This document shows positions 45,401-54,188 of a stretch of 64,000 bases of DNA, one piece after another. Under the pieces are notes generated by a model that saw only the letters and a program-made list of their open reading frames with translations, did no database searches and had not been told where the DNA came from. A program made the position numbers and the translations under genes. Origin of the DNA: Paenibacillus sp. RUD330. Its GTDB lineage: Bacteria; Bacillota; Bacilli; Paenibacillales; Paenibacillaceae. Numbering within the stretch: position 1 is the first letter of the stretch; the number at the start of each line of letters is the position of its first letter. The DNA lies in assembly GCF_002243345.2 (NCBI RefSeq), contig NZ_CP022655.2, positions 1,800,501 to 1,864,500 of the forward strand, written 5' to 3'.

Positions 45401-47139
45401 TGCAGGAGAACATGGATTCCATGCTGAAGACGATGGGGTACCGGTTCGTGCTGGAATCCGTCAAGCATCCTTACGAAGCGGTGGCGGGCCGGAGCATTTC
45501 CATCGCTTCCGATTGGACCAACAAGGGCGTGGCTCCCTTCTACTTGAATTGGCCGGTCGCAGTCGCGCTGGCGGATGCCGAAGGCCGCGTCATTCCTGCT
45601 ACCGTGACGAAGGCGGAAGCGGATATCCGCAAGTGGCTTCCGGGCGGACATCAGACGGAGCTGCCGCTGCATGTTCCCGAAGGTCTTCGCCCGGGAGCCT
45701 ATACAGTTGTTGCCGGCATTCTGGATCCGGATACCGGCCAACCCGGCCTAACGCTCGCGATTGATGGAGGCCGGGAGGACGGCTGGCATTCGCTTGACCG
45801 CTTGGAGGTGAAGAGTCCGGAGACAACGCCGACATCGACCCCAACATCGATGCCAACGCCGACATCGTCATCGACGCCAACGCCAAACCCGACGCCAACG
45901 CCAACCCCGACGCCGACTCCGGCGGAAACGCCTCCGCCGGTCTTGAGTCCGGCTCCATCAGCGTCGCCTCCGGCGTCCGAACCGGAGGTGCAGCGGGTCG
46001 GCTACCTGCCGGCGAGCGCGGACGGAATCGTTGCCGTCCAATTGGAGGCCGGCAAAAAGGAGCTTCGGATTCCCGTTGCCTTGGCCGTCGACGCCGGGAT
46101 GACTTTGACATTCGCAGCGGAACGGTTCAGCCTCGCTCTGCCCGCTGGCTTGATCCGGCAGCTCAAGGAATGGTCGGGCCGGGAAGGCTTGAGTGATGCG
46201 GACCTGTATCTGAAGTGGCATTCCGCCGATGCGGCCGCTCTGGCTTCGGGCCTGTCGGCGCGGCAGCTTCCAGAAGGCAGCTCGTATCATGCGGCGGGAG
46301 AGGCGATTGCTCTGGAGGCTGGACTTCGGCAGGAAGGCGGCGTCATCATTCCGCTTGCCCGCTTGGACGAGCCCGCCATCCTGAGCATGAAGCCCGCTGC
46401 CGGAGCCGATCCGAAGCTGACCGGCCTTTACTCCGTCGAAGCCGGAGGAGAACCGGCTTACCTCGGCGGCGGGCTCTCCGGCAATGAATGGCGGGCAGGC
46501 CTGCGGCAGCTTGGCGGCGCCACCTTCGTGCTGCTGGCTGCGGACATCCGTTTCACGGATGTTCCGCAAGGGCATTGGGCCCTGCAGGACATCCGCTCTC
46601 TCGCAGCGAAGCGAATCGTGCAGGGGATCGGGGCGGGAAGGTTCGCGCCCGGATCCGGCATATCCCGAGCTGAGTTCGCCGTGATGCTGGCCAAGGCGCT
46701 CGATGTCCAGCCCGAGAAGACGAAGCCGGGCTTCACGGATGCGGCTTCTACCGCGTATTACGCCGGTTACGCGGAAGCTCTGGCGAAGCTCGGCATTATA
46801 GGCGGCAGCCGGTTCATGCCGAGGGATGCCGTCACCCGACAGGAAGCCGCCTTGATGCTGCAAAGGGCGTATGAAGCCGCGGGAAGCCCGGCGGCGCTGC
46901 GGCAGCCGGAAGGCGATGTGCTGGATGCCTTCTCCGACCGGGACAGCGCTGCGGTATGGGCGCGGGCCGCGCTGCGTTTCCTGGTAGGGAACGGGCTCAT
47001 GAACGGAACGGCGGCTGCCGCACTGGAGCCGGCGGGAACCGTCAGCCGAGCTCAAGCGGCCGTGCTGCTGTCCCGCTGGCTGGAGCTTTCACAACCGATC
47101 GGGAAGGAATGGAATCGTCAAATAAGCTCGCTTGAATGA
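42436..47139 (+). CDS. SLH-anchored DUF4832-like glycosidase with four CBM9-like modules
   Basis: Secreted 1567-residue surface protein. The ATG at 42436 follows GGGGAGGGGA. Signal peptide 1-34; four homologous beta-sandwich modules (about 48-175, 198-335, 355-495, 513-650) with VDG...EW at the start, L.VLA.GTDL...(F/L)(F/I)(I/N).SD.D.ATG, and (I)DY(L/K)...(L/V)Y; a TIM-barrel-like domain (about 673-995) starting NNPYMGWAAWSRDG with FIQIGSLGHWGEFHNW, as in DUF4832/DUF4874 proteins, where the Glu is likely catalytic; a beta domain (1005-1120); a Thr/Pro linker (1130-1185); a further domain; and three SLH domains (about 1371-1553). The same module ends the facing hydrolase at 47273. Probably a surface polysaccharide hydrolase; substrate unknown. 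Confidence 0.82.
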   Translation: MAWKGSLAKGRRTAVSLLACLVLAGGLAPAESRAEGKVETKRFTGAPGQWDGIQADAVSGDSPLQMLKAVQRQGKLHMLVKGSDVREDGVFYIQAGGDAAEGAFVKHWSDSSRVDYKIEGGRLYRYREGGWEDAGIAEAAGTASALETAVDLSLLGSGRPGPIKVAYSHMPDNSFLPDPGKPMLAADAEAEAYGPDPDVVVDGQAEDWSGLLPAAESEDGLTKLYAAENNEALSILAKGKAADFNDIFLDTDREKATGFNANWLWPESGFDFLFENGELYANRGGGWDWAALEGEGISYREGDAGDDRILEASIPLSLLGLQAAAPIRIGFNGGDRYAPKASGAAAKVTPSLPRVKVDGNDSEWTGVRAAASGTGVLNDLSAFVKNGNLHVLAHGTDLSGEKNLFINSDNDSATGYQGWQYGATGADYLVQNGIVYESAGSGWEWREHGAAESVVSSVYAPPGQSILEETVDMAGWPGRSGTVRVALGVGDDYAPAAGSAAMAAALTESGTGIIVDGRDEEWASVDNRAMSGLGTTTLRAVRDEEKLYLLAQGTDLNTQNEFFIDSDSDASTGWQSAEWPGSGIDYKLSRNSLYRYDGSGGWIPAGKAWNESYPDHNLAYVYLGMIGADASSRIGAAYVSKQSVSLPAPGSPLLDVRASVRQPRDPQAFYPRESFEVLNNPYMGWAAWSRDGDKPSGEPYVQPHSLVYAGMTWKELEPEKGRYDWAGIEDKYQFAYWASLGKKVNLRVVLDLPGDGPHRDIPDWLYDELVASEGASGAGKSYQTASIGSGFAPNYSSSVLIEEHKRLIEALGKRYDRDPRIAFIQIGSLGHWGEFHNWPEEDSGKFPNLGISDSYVQAYVDSFPHKLLGMRKPFPIAADNKLGLFNDVFGDKGSTQSWLSWTKEGWSDIGLYMDPGQDASEVKAASRMPDFWQSNYSGGEFTSGNPLLSLRDDAIMESLREARASHTSWLGPSAPADYRVGAGSVTGEVQENMDSMLKTMGYRFVLESVKHPYEAVAGRSISIASDWTNKGVAPFYLNWPVAVALADAEGRVIPATVTKAEADIRKWLPGGHQTELPLHVPEGLRPGAYTVVAGILDPDTGQPGLTLAIDGGREDGWHSLDRLEVKSPETTPTSTPTSMPTPTSSSTPTPNPTPTPTPTPTPAETPPPVLSPAPSASPPASEPEVQRVGYLPASADGIVAVQLEAGKKELRIPVALAVDAGMTLTFAAERFSLALPAGLIRQLKEWSGREGLSDADLYLKWHSADAAALASGLSARQLPEGSSYHAAGEAIALEAGLRQEGGVIIPLARLDEPAILSMKPAAGADPKLTGLYSVEAGGEPAYLGGGLSGNEWRAGLRQLGGATFVLLAADIRFTDVPQGHWALQDIRSLAAKRIVQGIGAGRFAPGSGISRAEFAVMLAKALDVQPEKTKPGFTDAASTAYYAGYAEALAKLGIIGGSRFMPRDAVTRQEAALMLQRAYEAAGSPAALRQPEGDVLDAFSDRDSAAVWARAALRFLVGNGLMNGTAAAALEPAGTVSRAQAAVLLSRWLELSQPIGKEWNRQISSLE

Positions 47140-47174
47140 GTTGGCGAAGCCTGTAAAAGGCTTGCTGAAGCGAA

Positions 47175-47226
47175 GAAAACCGACCGTTTGCCGGAAGCAA
47201 GGATCCGGCAGACGATCGGTTTTTTT
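47175..47226. terminator. Bidirectional terminator
   Basis: AAAACCGACCGTTTGCCGGA and TCCGGCAGACGATCGGTTTT form a long, slightly imperfect hairpin between the two converging hydrolase genes. Confidence 0.8.
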
Positions 47227-47272
47227 GCACTGGCCGCTACAGCGTCCTGCTATTTCAGCCGACATCCGACCT

Positions 47273-48757
47273 TCAAGGAAGCAAGGTTATGCTCGGCATG
47301 GTCCCGTTGGCGCCGGGGAGCCTGTCGGCTGCCGAGTCGTTTTTGATGTAGCCGATACGGACAACCGCTCCAGGGGCCAGCCCTAGTGCGGACAGCGGAA
47401 TTTTCAGCTCGATGACCGATGCCGATTTGCTGAACTCCAGGTCTGAACCGGTCGCGGCTAGCGTGCGGACGGCAGTCCAGCTCCATCCCGTTCCCGAGTT
47501 TTTGTAGACGACGTTGTTCTCGACGAGGTAATCGGCGCCGCCGGCTGTCCACCCGGACGGGCTGTAGCCTGTTGCCGTATTGTTGTCCGCATTGATGTAG
47601 AACTGGCTTTTGACGTTCAGTCCGCTGCCTTGGACGAGCAGCTTGAGGCTGGAAGCGTCGTTGGCTGCCTTGAGAATCTGTGCGGTCGTCGTTCCGGAAG
47701 CCGCCGCCGCGATCCCGCTCCAATCGGATGCATTGCCGTCGATTGCGATGGACGGGTAGGAGCTGCCCGCTGCTGCATAACCTCCTGTTCCCGTGGAGGA
47801 GCCGTCGCCGGATACCGTAATCGTGCCTGTATTGGATGTCCGCGTATTGACTGAGGAGCCGCTTTGGTGGACAGGGTCGGAAAGGAATGAAGTCCCGTAA
47901 GAGCCGCTCGGATTGCTGTACACGTTCAGCGTATTATTGCTGGCCGAATACCAGAGGTCGGTCCATTGGAACGGGAAGCCGTACATGGCTGCGGCCCACC
48001 ATGCCATTTTGAATCTATCCGTGGAGCTGTCGGAGGGTGCTGCCGCTCCGGGCGCGTTGGTCGATAGGGCCGCGGTGACGACCCCTTTGCTCCGATAATA
48101 GGCGAGGGCTTTGTCGGCCTTGGCGGACCAGGCGGAGACGGATTGATAGGCGTTGCCGGAAACAAGCCAGCTCTCCGCCAGATAATAGTCGCCCGCTGTC
48201 ACGCTCGGCGGATTGGATGCGCCGGTCTCATCCCGATTCCCCATCGCTTCGTCTATATTCCAGGCGTTCATGAAGGCTTTCAGCCCGGCATTGTGGATAT
48301 AGGTCAGGACGGCGTTCTGCCTGGCGCGCGTAACTCCGTAATCAAAGCCGTAATCATCGAGGAAGATGCCGAAGGCTCCCATGCTTTTCCATTCGTCCAC
48401 GTAAGTCTGGATCGTCGCAAGGCTGAGATTCTGGGTGCTGACGCCAAGGTCCACGTAACCGAAAACCTTTTTGCCCGCCGCCTTGAGGTCGCCCATGATC
48501 GCCGTCGTATTGGCGTGGTCGCCGTGGCTGGCGTGCTCGATGCCGTCGCCGAACACAACGACGTCGAACTGCTTGAACGTATTGGCGGCGGTCGTCAGAT
48601 TGCCGGCGGCGCCATTGACGAGCGAGGGCCAGCCATAATAAATGCCTAGACGAGGCAGCGGGGCGATGGGATCCGCCGCGGAAACCGATGGCGATAAAGC
48701 TCCAAACAGCAGGGACGTCCACAGCAGAAGGGCTAGACTGGCTTTGTACCGCTTCAT
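47273..48757 (-). CDS. Secreted TIM-barrel hydrolase (GH114/TM1410-like) with C-terminal CBM9-like module
   Basis: 494-residue secreted protein. Signal peptide 1-28 (MKRYKASLALLLWTSLLFGA... VSAADP). Residues about 33-300 form a barrel with LGIYYGWPSLVNGAAGN, FDVVVFGDGIEH, KKVFGYVDLG and FGIFLDDYGFDYG, the Asp pair resembling the active site of GH114/TM1410 and spherulin-4-like proteins. Residues about 345-494 (SIAIDGNASDWSGIAAA…FYINADNNTATGY…GADYLVENNVVYKNSGTGWSW) match the four modules of the neighbouring SLH protein. The ATG at 48757 has GGAGAGGA upstream. It diverges from the LacI-type gene. Family assignment is moderate; substrate unknown. Confidence 0.75.
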   Translation of the reverse strand: MKRYKASLALLLWTSLLFGALSPSVSAADPIAPLPRLGIYYGWPSLVNGAAGNLTTAANTFKQFDVVVFGDGIEHASHGDHANTTAIMGDLKAAGKKVFGYVDLGVSTQNLSLATIQTYVDEWKSMGAFGIFLDDYGFDYGVTRARQNAVLTYIHNAGLKAFMNAWNIDEAMGNRDETGASNPPSVTAGDYYLAESWLVSGNAYQSVSAWSAKADKALAYYRSKGVVTAALSTNAPGAAAPSDSSTDRFKMAWWAAAMYGFPFQWTDLWYSASNNTLNVYSNPSGSYGTSFLSDPVHQSGSSVNTRTSNTGTITVSGDGSSTGTGGYAAAGSSYPSIAIDGNASDWSGIAAAASGTTTAQILKAANDASSLKLLVQGSGLNVKSQFYINADNNTATGYSPSGWTAGGADYLVENNVVYKNSGTGWSWTAVRTLAATGSDLEFSKSASVIELKIPLSALGLAPGAVVRIGYIKNDSAADRLPGANGTMPSITLLP

Positions 48758-48900
48758 GTTCAACGAAATCCTCTCCTTCGATGAATGGGTCGAATGCAGG
48801 CCTTGCGGAATTACAGAAGCTTGGGCGCATAAAGGATGCCTCTGCCGGCAGCCGTCGCGGCCCGTTGAAGCGTTCGTCAAGGATTCCCTCCTGTCCGTAA

Positions 48901-48914
48901 AATTTGGCGCAAAT
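48901..48914. promoter_or_regulatory. Candidate LacI-family operator C
   Basis: AATTTGGCGCAAAT, preceded by AA and followed by GT, in the divergent region upstream of the TIM-barrel hydrolase gene. Almost identical to operator B at 37894. Confidence 0.6.
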
Positions 48915-49039
48915 GTAACAAAAAATTGCGTCCATCAAGTGGAATTATAAAGGAAAATTTTGGCTGAATCAATCTATTTCGGTTCCTAAATCGGGGAAGA
49001 ATCCTCTCTTTACAACTTCCATTTACTCGATAGGAATTC

Positions 49040-49083
49040 TTGACATCGCTATGTGAGAAATATACACTATATTTGCCGCAACT
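49040..49083 (+). promoter_or_regulatory. Promoter of the LacI-type gene with operator D
   Basis: TTGACA (49040-49045), 17 bases, TACACT (49063-49068), then ATTTGCCGCAACT (49071-49083), which covers the expected start. Suggests autorepression. Confidence 0.65.
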
Positions 49084-49142
49084 TATTTGAGCAAACCAAC
49101 GATAGAGCAGATAAATAGATTCATTGTGGAGAGAGGATCAAT

Positions 49143-50171
49143 ATGGCCAAACTAAAGGATATTGCGGACCGGGTAGGCGTATCTATTTCGACCGTATCCC
49201 GGGTGATGAAAAACGACTCGAACCGATCGGTGAGCGAAGAGACCCGCAAAAAGATCTGGGAAGCGGCGGAGCAGGTCGGATACCGCTCCTTGCGCCAGAA
49301 CAAAACCAAGAAATCCGAATTGAAATACGCCTACAATATCGGCTGTGTCGTGGCCATGCCGCAGAACAAATACAACAGCCCCTATTTCTCCATCATTCTG
49401 GAAGGCATCGAGAAGACGCTCGCCGGACTGGGCATGCGCCTGGAGTTCGTCTACAGCATCGAGGAGCAGTCCGGAATCGACGAGCTCAAGCGTCTGGTGA
49501 AGGACAACCGGATCGACGGCATGCTTGTCGTGGAGCGCATCCATCAGGAGGCTTACGAGTGGCTGAAGGGGAACGTGAAAACGATCGTCGGAATCGATCT
49601 GTCGGATCCCGAAGTTCCGGTAGTCAGCTATGACCGGGCGGCAGCGGCCAAGGAGGCGGTCCGTTATCTGATCGGACAGGGCCATCGCCGGATCGCCTAC
49701 ATCGGAGGTCCGGAGCTTGACGGCGATTTTCGCGAGGAGAAGCGTTTCCTCGGCTATCGCGATGCGATGATCGAGGCCGGCCTGGCAATCGAGGATGAAT
49801 GGGTCATCAATGTGAAGTGGGATGTCGCCTTGAGCTACGAGCTGACAAAAGAAGCTTTCGAGAACAATGGCAATTCCCCGACCGCCATTTTTGCGGCCAG
49901 CGATATGATGGCGATTGCCGCCATGAGGGCGGCGACGGAACGGGGCCTCCGGATTCCGGAGGATATCTCTTTTTTCGGCGTGGACAACATCAGCATCTCG
50001 GAGTTCACGTCTCCGCCGCTGTCCACCATCTATGTCCCCAAGCTGGAGATGGGCATGTTCGCCGTCAAGCTGCTGGTCGAATACGCGGAGAATCAGCACT
50101 CCGTGCCGGTCCGGATCGTTATTCCGCATAAATGCCTGCTCAGGCAGTCGTCCAACAACAAGCTGGGCTAG
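49143..50171 (+). CDS. LacI-family transcriptional regulator
   Basis: 342-residue repressor. Helix-turn-helix and hinge at 1-60 (AKLKDIADRVGVSISTVSRVMKND), then a periplasmic-binding-like effector domain with NSPYFSIILEGIEKTLAGLG, GHRRIAYIGGPELDGDFREEKRFLGYRDAM and ISFFGVDNISISEFTSPPLSTI. It diverges from the hydrolase at 47273. Four palindromes of the form TTTG(C/G)CGCAA at this promoter region and at the Gfo/ABC promoter are its likely sites; the inducer is probably the sugar released or imported. A terminator follows. Confidence 0.93.
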   Translation: MAKLKDIADRVGVSISTVSRVMKNDSNRSVSEETRKKIWEAAEQVGYRSLRQNKTKKSELKYAYNIGCVVAMPQNKYNSPYFSIILEGIEKTLAGLGMRLEFVYSIEEQSGIDELKRLVKDNRIDGMLVVERIHQEAYEWLKGNVKTIVGIDLSDPEVPVVSYDRAAAAKEAVRYLIGQGHRRIAYIGGPELDGDFREEKRFLGYRDAMIEAGLAIEDEWVINVKWDVALSYELTKEAFENNGNSPTAIFAASDMMAIAAMRAATERGLRIPEDISFFGVDNISISEFTSPPLSTIYVPKLEMGMFAVKLLVEYAENQHSVPVRIVIPHKCLLRQSSNNKLG

Positions 50172-50252
50172 CTGCCGGAAGGAGATAGGCTCCATGGAAG
50201 AGCTGCGCCGCAAGCGGCTCTTGCAGACAGATAGGAATTCAATGGAATGCTG

Positions 50253-50282
50253 AACCCGATCTCCTCATGGTCGGGTTTTTTT
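50253..50282 (+). terminator. Terminator after LacI-type gene
   Basis: AACCCGAT-CTCCTCAT-GGTCGGGTTTTTTT hairpin. Confidence 0.8.
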
Positions 50283-50344
50283 GCGTTTCGATCCGTAGAA
50301 GCTTGCTCCGATTACAAGCTGATCGGGCAAATCGGCGGCATCGC

Positions 50345-50399
50345 TTGACAATACCTAAGCAATCCAATAGGATTTAAAACATAACTGACTGACTAGTCA
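50345..50399 (+). promoter_or_regulatory. Promoter and candidate operator of TetR-type gene
   Basis: TTGACA (50345-50350), 17 bases, TAGGAT (50368-50373), then the perfect palindrome TGACTAGTCA (50390-50399) within ACTGACTGACTAGTCAATC. Fits an autoregulated TetR gene. Confidence 0.65.
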
Positions 50400-50422
50400 A
50401 TCGGGAGAGGTGAAGAAGCATC

Positions 50423-51055
50423 TTGAACGAGGATAAGGATTCGCAGGCCAGCGGCGAGCGGCGCAGGCGCTTCATGGAAATCGCCCTGAGGCGGTTCGCC
50501 AAGGACGGCTACCATGTCACGAAAATCTCGGATATCGTAGCCGAAGCAGGCGTGGCGCAAGGCACGTTCTACTGGCATTTCAAGAGCAAGGAAGCGATCG
50601 CGCTGGAGATCGTGCTGGACGGACGCCGCCAGCTGCTGGAAGTCATCGCGCAAGGGTACCGCCGGGAGACGGGCACGGTGCAGGACATGGTGCAAGTGTC
50701 GGAGGCCCTGCTCGCCAGGCTGTTCCTGTTCGCGGAATCCAATCGGGACCTCATGGAGATGCTGCTCGGAGGCATCGGAGCCATCGAGCCGATCCGTCAG
50801 GAAATCGCGGAGACGCGCGCTGCGATGGAAAGAGCCTTCCTGCAAAACATCCGCCGGGCGATCGAGCTTGGAATGCTGCCTGCCGAGATCGATGCCGAAG
50901 TCCGGGCCGCCCTCATCATGAGCCTGATCGAAGGCGTCATTGCCCGCTGGCTGTTCGGCCTGAACGCGCCGGGCAGCGGAATCAGCTCCAAGACAGCGGA
51001 GCAGCTGGCGTCCGAGACGGCCAGATTCGAATTTTTCGGGCTGCTCGGCATTTAA
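50423..51055 (+). CDS. TetR-family regulator
   Basis: 210-residue regulator with the DNA-binding domain at about 12-60 (RRRFMEIALRRFAKDGYHVTKISDIVAEAGVAQGTFYWHFKSKEAI) and an AcrR-like ligand domain. The TTG at 50423 is the likely start, with GAGAGGTGAAG upstream. It lies 70 bases before an amino-acid ABC transporter in the same direction and may control it; the effector is unknown. Confidence 0.88.
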   Translation: MNEDKDSQASGERRRRFMEIALRRFAKDGYHVTKISDIVAEAGVAQGTFYWHFKSKEAIALEIVLDGRRQLLEVIAQGYRRETGTVQDMVQVSEALLARLFLFAESNRDLMEMLLGGIGAIEPIRQEIAETRAAMERAFLQNIRRAIELGMLPAEIDAEVRAALIMSLIEGVIARWLFGLNAPGSGISSKTAEQLASETARFEFFGLLGI

Positions 51056-51125
51056 CGGTCCGGCAGCGGAATGATCCGGTCAGAGCCGGACACCATAACA
51101 AAAAGAGTATAGGGAGAGAAATCCA

Positions 51126-52013
51126 ATGCGGAACAAACCAAGGAAATCGCTTTACCTCGCTGCATCCATCCTCATGCTGCTCGCCTTCGCGCTGGCCGGC
51201 TGCGGAGCGAAGACGAACGACAATGCCCAAAATGCCGCAAGCCCGGCTCCTGCCGGCGAATCCGGAAGCGCAGCGCCATCGGAAGGAGACGACAATCTCC
51301 TCGCTCAGGTGAAAGCTGCCGGCGTGCTGAAGGTCGGGCTCATGGGCACCTACGCGCCTTACAACTTCATGAACGATAACAAGGAAATCGACGGCTTTGA
51401 CGCAGACATCGCCAAGGATGTCGCCAAACGTCTTGGAGTGAAGGCGGAATTCGCGCCTCAAGACTTCTCCGGCCTCATTCCGAGCCTGCAGGCAAGCAAG
51501 ATCGATGTCATCATCAGCCAGGTGACCATCACCGACGAGCGCAAGCAGCAGATCGACTTCACTCAGCCGTACATTACGAACCAAGTGAAGATCATCGTCC
51601 GCGAAAGCAACGACTCCATCACGAAGCTTGAGGATTTCAAAGGCAAAAACATCGGCGTTGGCCTCGGCACGAACGATGAGGCTTATCTGCGCAATGAAGT
51701 GCTGCCCAAGGTCGGCAAGTTCAACATCAAAACCTACGACGACGTCATCACCTCCCTCCAAGACCTCAATGCGGGCCGGATCGACGCCACGATCAACAAT
51801 CTGTACGCCTTGAAGCCGATCGTGGACAAAAACGGATTCAAAGTGAAGGCGGTTGGAGAAGCGATCAAATCCGATTCCGCGGGAATCGCCGTACGCAAGA
51901 ACAACCCGGAATTTCTGGCGGCGCTGGATCAAGCTCTGACGGATATGAAATCCGACGGAACGTACACGGCCATCTTCAAGAAATGGTTCGGCGAGGAGCC
52001 TGCCTCCAAATAA
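51126..52013 (+). CDS. Amino-acid ABC transporter solute-binding lipoprotein
   Basis: 295-residue family 3 solute-binding protein. Lipoprotein signal with lipobox LAGC (about residue 25), a Ser/Ala-rich tether, then GVLKVGLMGTYAPYNFMNDNKEIDGFDADIAKDVAKRLG, SKIDVIISQVTITDERKQQIDFTQPY and ELEDFKGKNIGVGLGT-like segments of the polar amino-acid class. The ATG at 51126 follows AGGGAGAG. First gene of a three-gene importer; the ligand could be glutamine, cystine or another polar amino acid. Confidence 0.93.
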   Translation: MRNKPRKSLYLAASILMLLAFALAGCGAKTNDNAQNAASPAPAGESGSAAPSEGDDNLLAQVKAAGVLKVGLMGTYAPYNFMNDNKEIDGFDADIAKDVAKRLGVKAEFAPQDFSGLIPSLQASKIDVIISQVTITDERKQQIDFTQPYITNQVKIIVRESNDSITKLEDFKGKNIGVGLGTNDEAYLRNEVLPKVGKFNIKTYDDVITSLQDLNAGRIDATINNLYALKPIVDKNGFKVKAVGEAIKSDSAGIAVRKNNPEFLAALDQALTDMKSDGTYTAIFKKWFGEEPASK

Positions 52014-52098
52014 GCGGCAGGGGCGCAGAGGGCTGTGATGCGGCAGCGTCATGATCCTCTGCGATACCCCATGGGATCAAAAGGAGCTTCGAGCGTTC

Positions 52099-52743
52099 AT
52101 GAATCTGGTATGGGATAACGGGCTCTTCCTGGTGAAGGGCGCCTATTATACGCTGCTGATTACCGTCGTAGCCATGTTCTTCGGCCTGCTGATCGGCATC
52201 GTCGTTGCGCTTGCCCGGCTGAAGGGGAACCTTGCTATCCGCTGGCTGGCGCGCGCATACGTCTCCGTCGTTCGCGGCACGCCCGCATTCGTACAAATTC
52301 TTATCGTTTATTACGGGCTTGTCGATTACGGAATTACGCTTGGGCCGCTGACAGCCGCCTATGTCGCGTTGAGCATCAATGTCGGCGCCTATTTGTCGGA
52401 GACGTTCCGGGGGGCGATACTGGCGATTCCAAAGGGGCAGACCGAAGCGGCTTACGCGACCGGCATGACCCCTTGGCAAGCTTTGAGAAGAATCATATTT
52501 CCGCAAGCGGCCCGGGTGGCGATCGCTCCGATGGGCAACACGTTCATCGGCATGCTCAAGGAAACGTCGCTTGTCTCGGTCATTACCGTAACCGAACTGC
52601 TGCGGTCCGCTCAATTGCTGGTCGCCCAGTATTATGTGTACATGCCGTTCTACCTCGGCGTGGCGGCGATGTATTGGGTGATGAGCACTCTGTTCTCGGC
52701 CATTCTCGAAGCGATCGAGAAACGGCTGTCCAAAGTTTATTGA
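52099..52743 (+). CDS. Amino-acid ABC transporter permease
   Basis: 214-residue HisM/GlnP-type permease with about five membrane segments: [24 protein letters not shown] at the start, [16 protein letters not shown] in the middle and the EAA loop [23 protein letters not shown]. The ATG at 52099 has AAGGAG 12 bases upstream and matches the usual family start; an ATG at 52051 lacks a ribosome site. Between the binding protein and ATPase genes of the same importer. Confidence 0.93.
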   Translation: MNLVWDNGLFLVKGAYYTLLITVVAMFFGLLIGIVVALARLKGNLAIRWLARAYVSVVRGTPAFVQILIVYYGLVDYGITLGPLTAAYVALSINVGAYLSETFRGAILAIPKGQTEAAYATGMTPWQALRRIIFPQAARVAIAPMGNTFIGMLKETSLVSVITVTELLRSAQLLVAQYYVYMPFYLGVAAMYWVMSTLFSAILEAIEKRLSKVY

Positions 52744-52762
52744 GATAGGAGGCGCGAACCGA

Positions 52763-53512
<750 letters not shown>

Positions 53513-53553
53513 GGGGCAGCACCACTACTTTCACGAGAAAGCGGGTATGCACA

Positions 53554-53976
53554 ATGAAAGTCATGACCACTTGGAACGGCCGGCGGGCGTTTACTTCCGT
53601 CGGAGAGTCCGGCTATCCGGTCGGAATGGACGCGACGCCGCTGTACGGCGGCGAAGGCAAGGGCGCTACGCCGATGGAGCTGCTGCTGGCCGGCCTCGCC
53701 GGATGCATCGGAATCGACGTCACCATGATCCTCAACCATTACCTCGATTCCATCCAGCGCATCGAGATCGAGGCCGATGGAGCCCGCAAGGAGGAAGCTC
53801 CGACCGGCTTCACCGCGATCGAGCTGACCTTCCGCGTGGACGGAGACATATCGGAAGTCCGGGTGTGGAAGGCGATCGAGATGGGCAGCAAGAAGTATTG
53901 CGCGGTGTCCGACTCGCTCAAGGCCGACATCAGCTACAAGCTTGTGCTGAACGGGGCTGAAGCCGCCAAGCCTTGA
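53554..53976 (+). CDS. OsmC-family peroxidase-like protein
   Basis: 140-residue OsmC/YhfA-type protein. The two reactive Cys are in LLAGLAGCIGIDVTMIL (about residue 51) and KKYCAVSDSLKADI (about 115), the usual arrangement for hydroperoxide reduction. MDATPLYGGEGKGATPMELL is the conserved N-terminal segment. It is in the same direction as the amino-acid importer, 41 bases after it, and closed by a terminator. If the importer carries cystine, a thiol-peroxidase partner would make sense; that is inference. Confidence 0.9.
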   Translation: MKVMTTWNGRRAFTSVGESGYPVGMDATPLYGGEGKGATPMELLLAGLAGCIGIDVTMILNHYLDSIQRIEIEADGARKEEAPTGFTAIELTFRVDGDISEVRVWKAIEMGSKKYCAVSDSLKADISYKLVLNGAEAAKP

Positions 53977-53989
53977 ATAGAGATCCTGG

Positions 53990-54030
53990 AAGCCGCAAGC
54001 AGCCCTCGACGGGAGCTTGCGGCTTTTTTC
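53990..54030 (+). terminator. Terminator after OsmC gene
   Basis: AGCCGCAAGC / GCTTGCGGCTTTTTT hairpin with a 13-base loop. Confidence 0.85.
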
Positions 54031-54188
54031 GCATGCCGGGGCTCAACGGAGCGGGACAGGCGGTCAAGCCCGCATCCGCCTAGGATGGGAACCATTGAGC
54101 GGGATAGCTTCGCCGTGTCGGGAGAAGCTAATCTAGCCGTACCTGAACAAGGCTGCGGACACCATTGGACTCTACTGGAGGTAACCGA

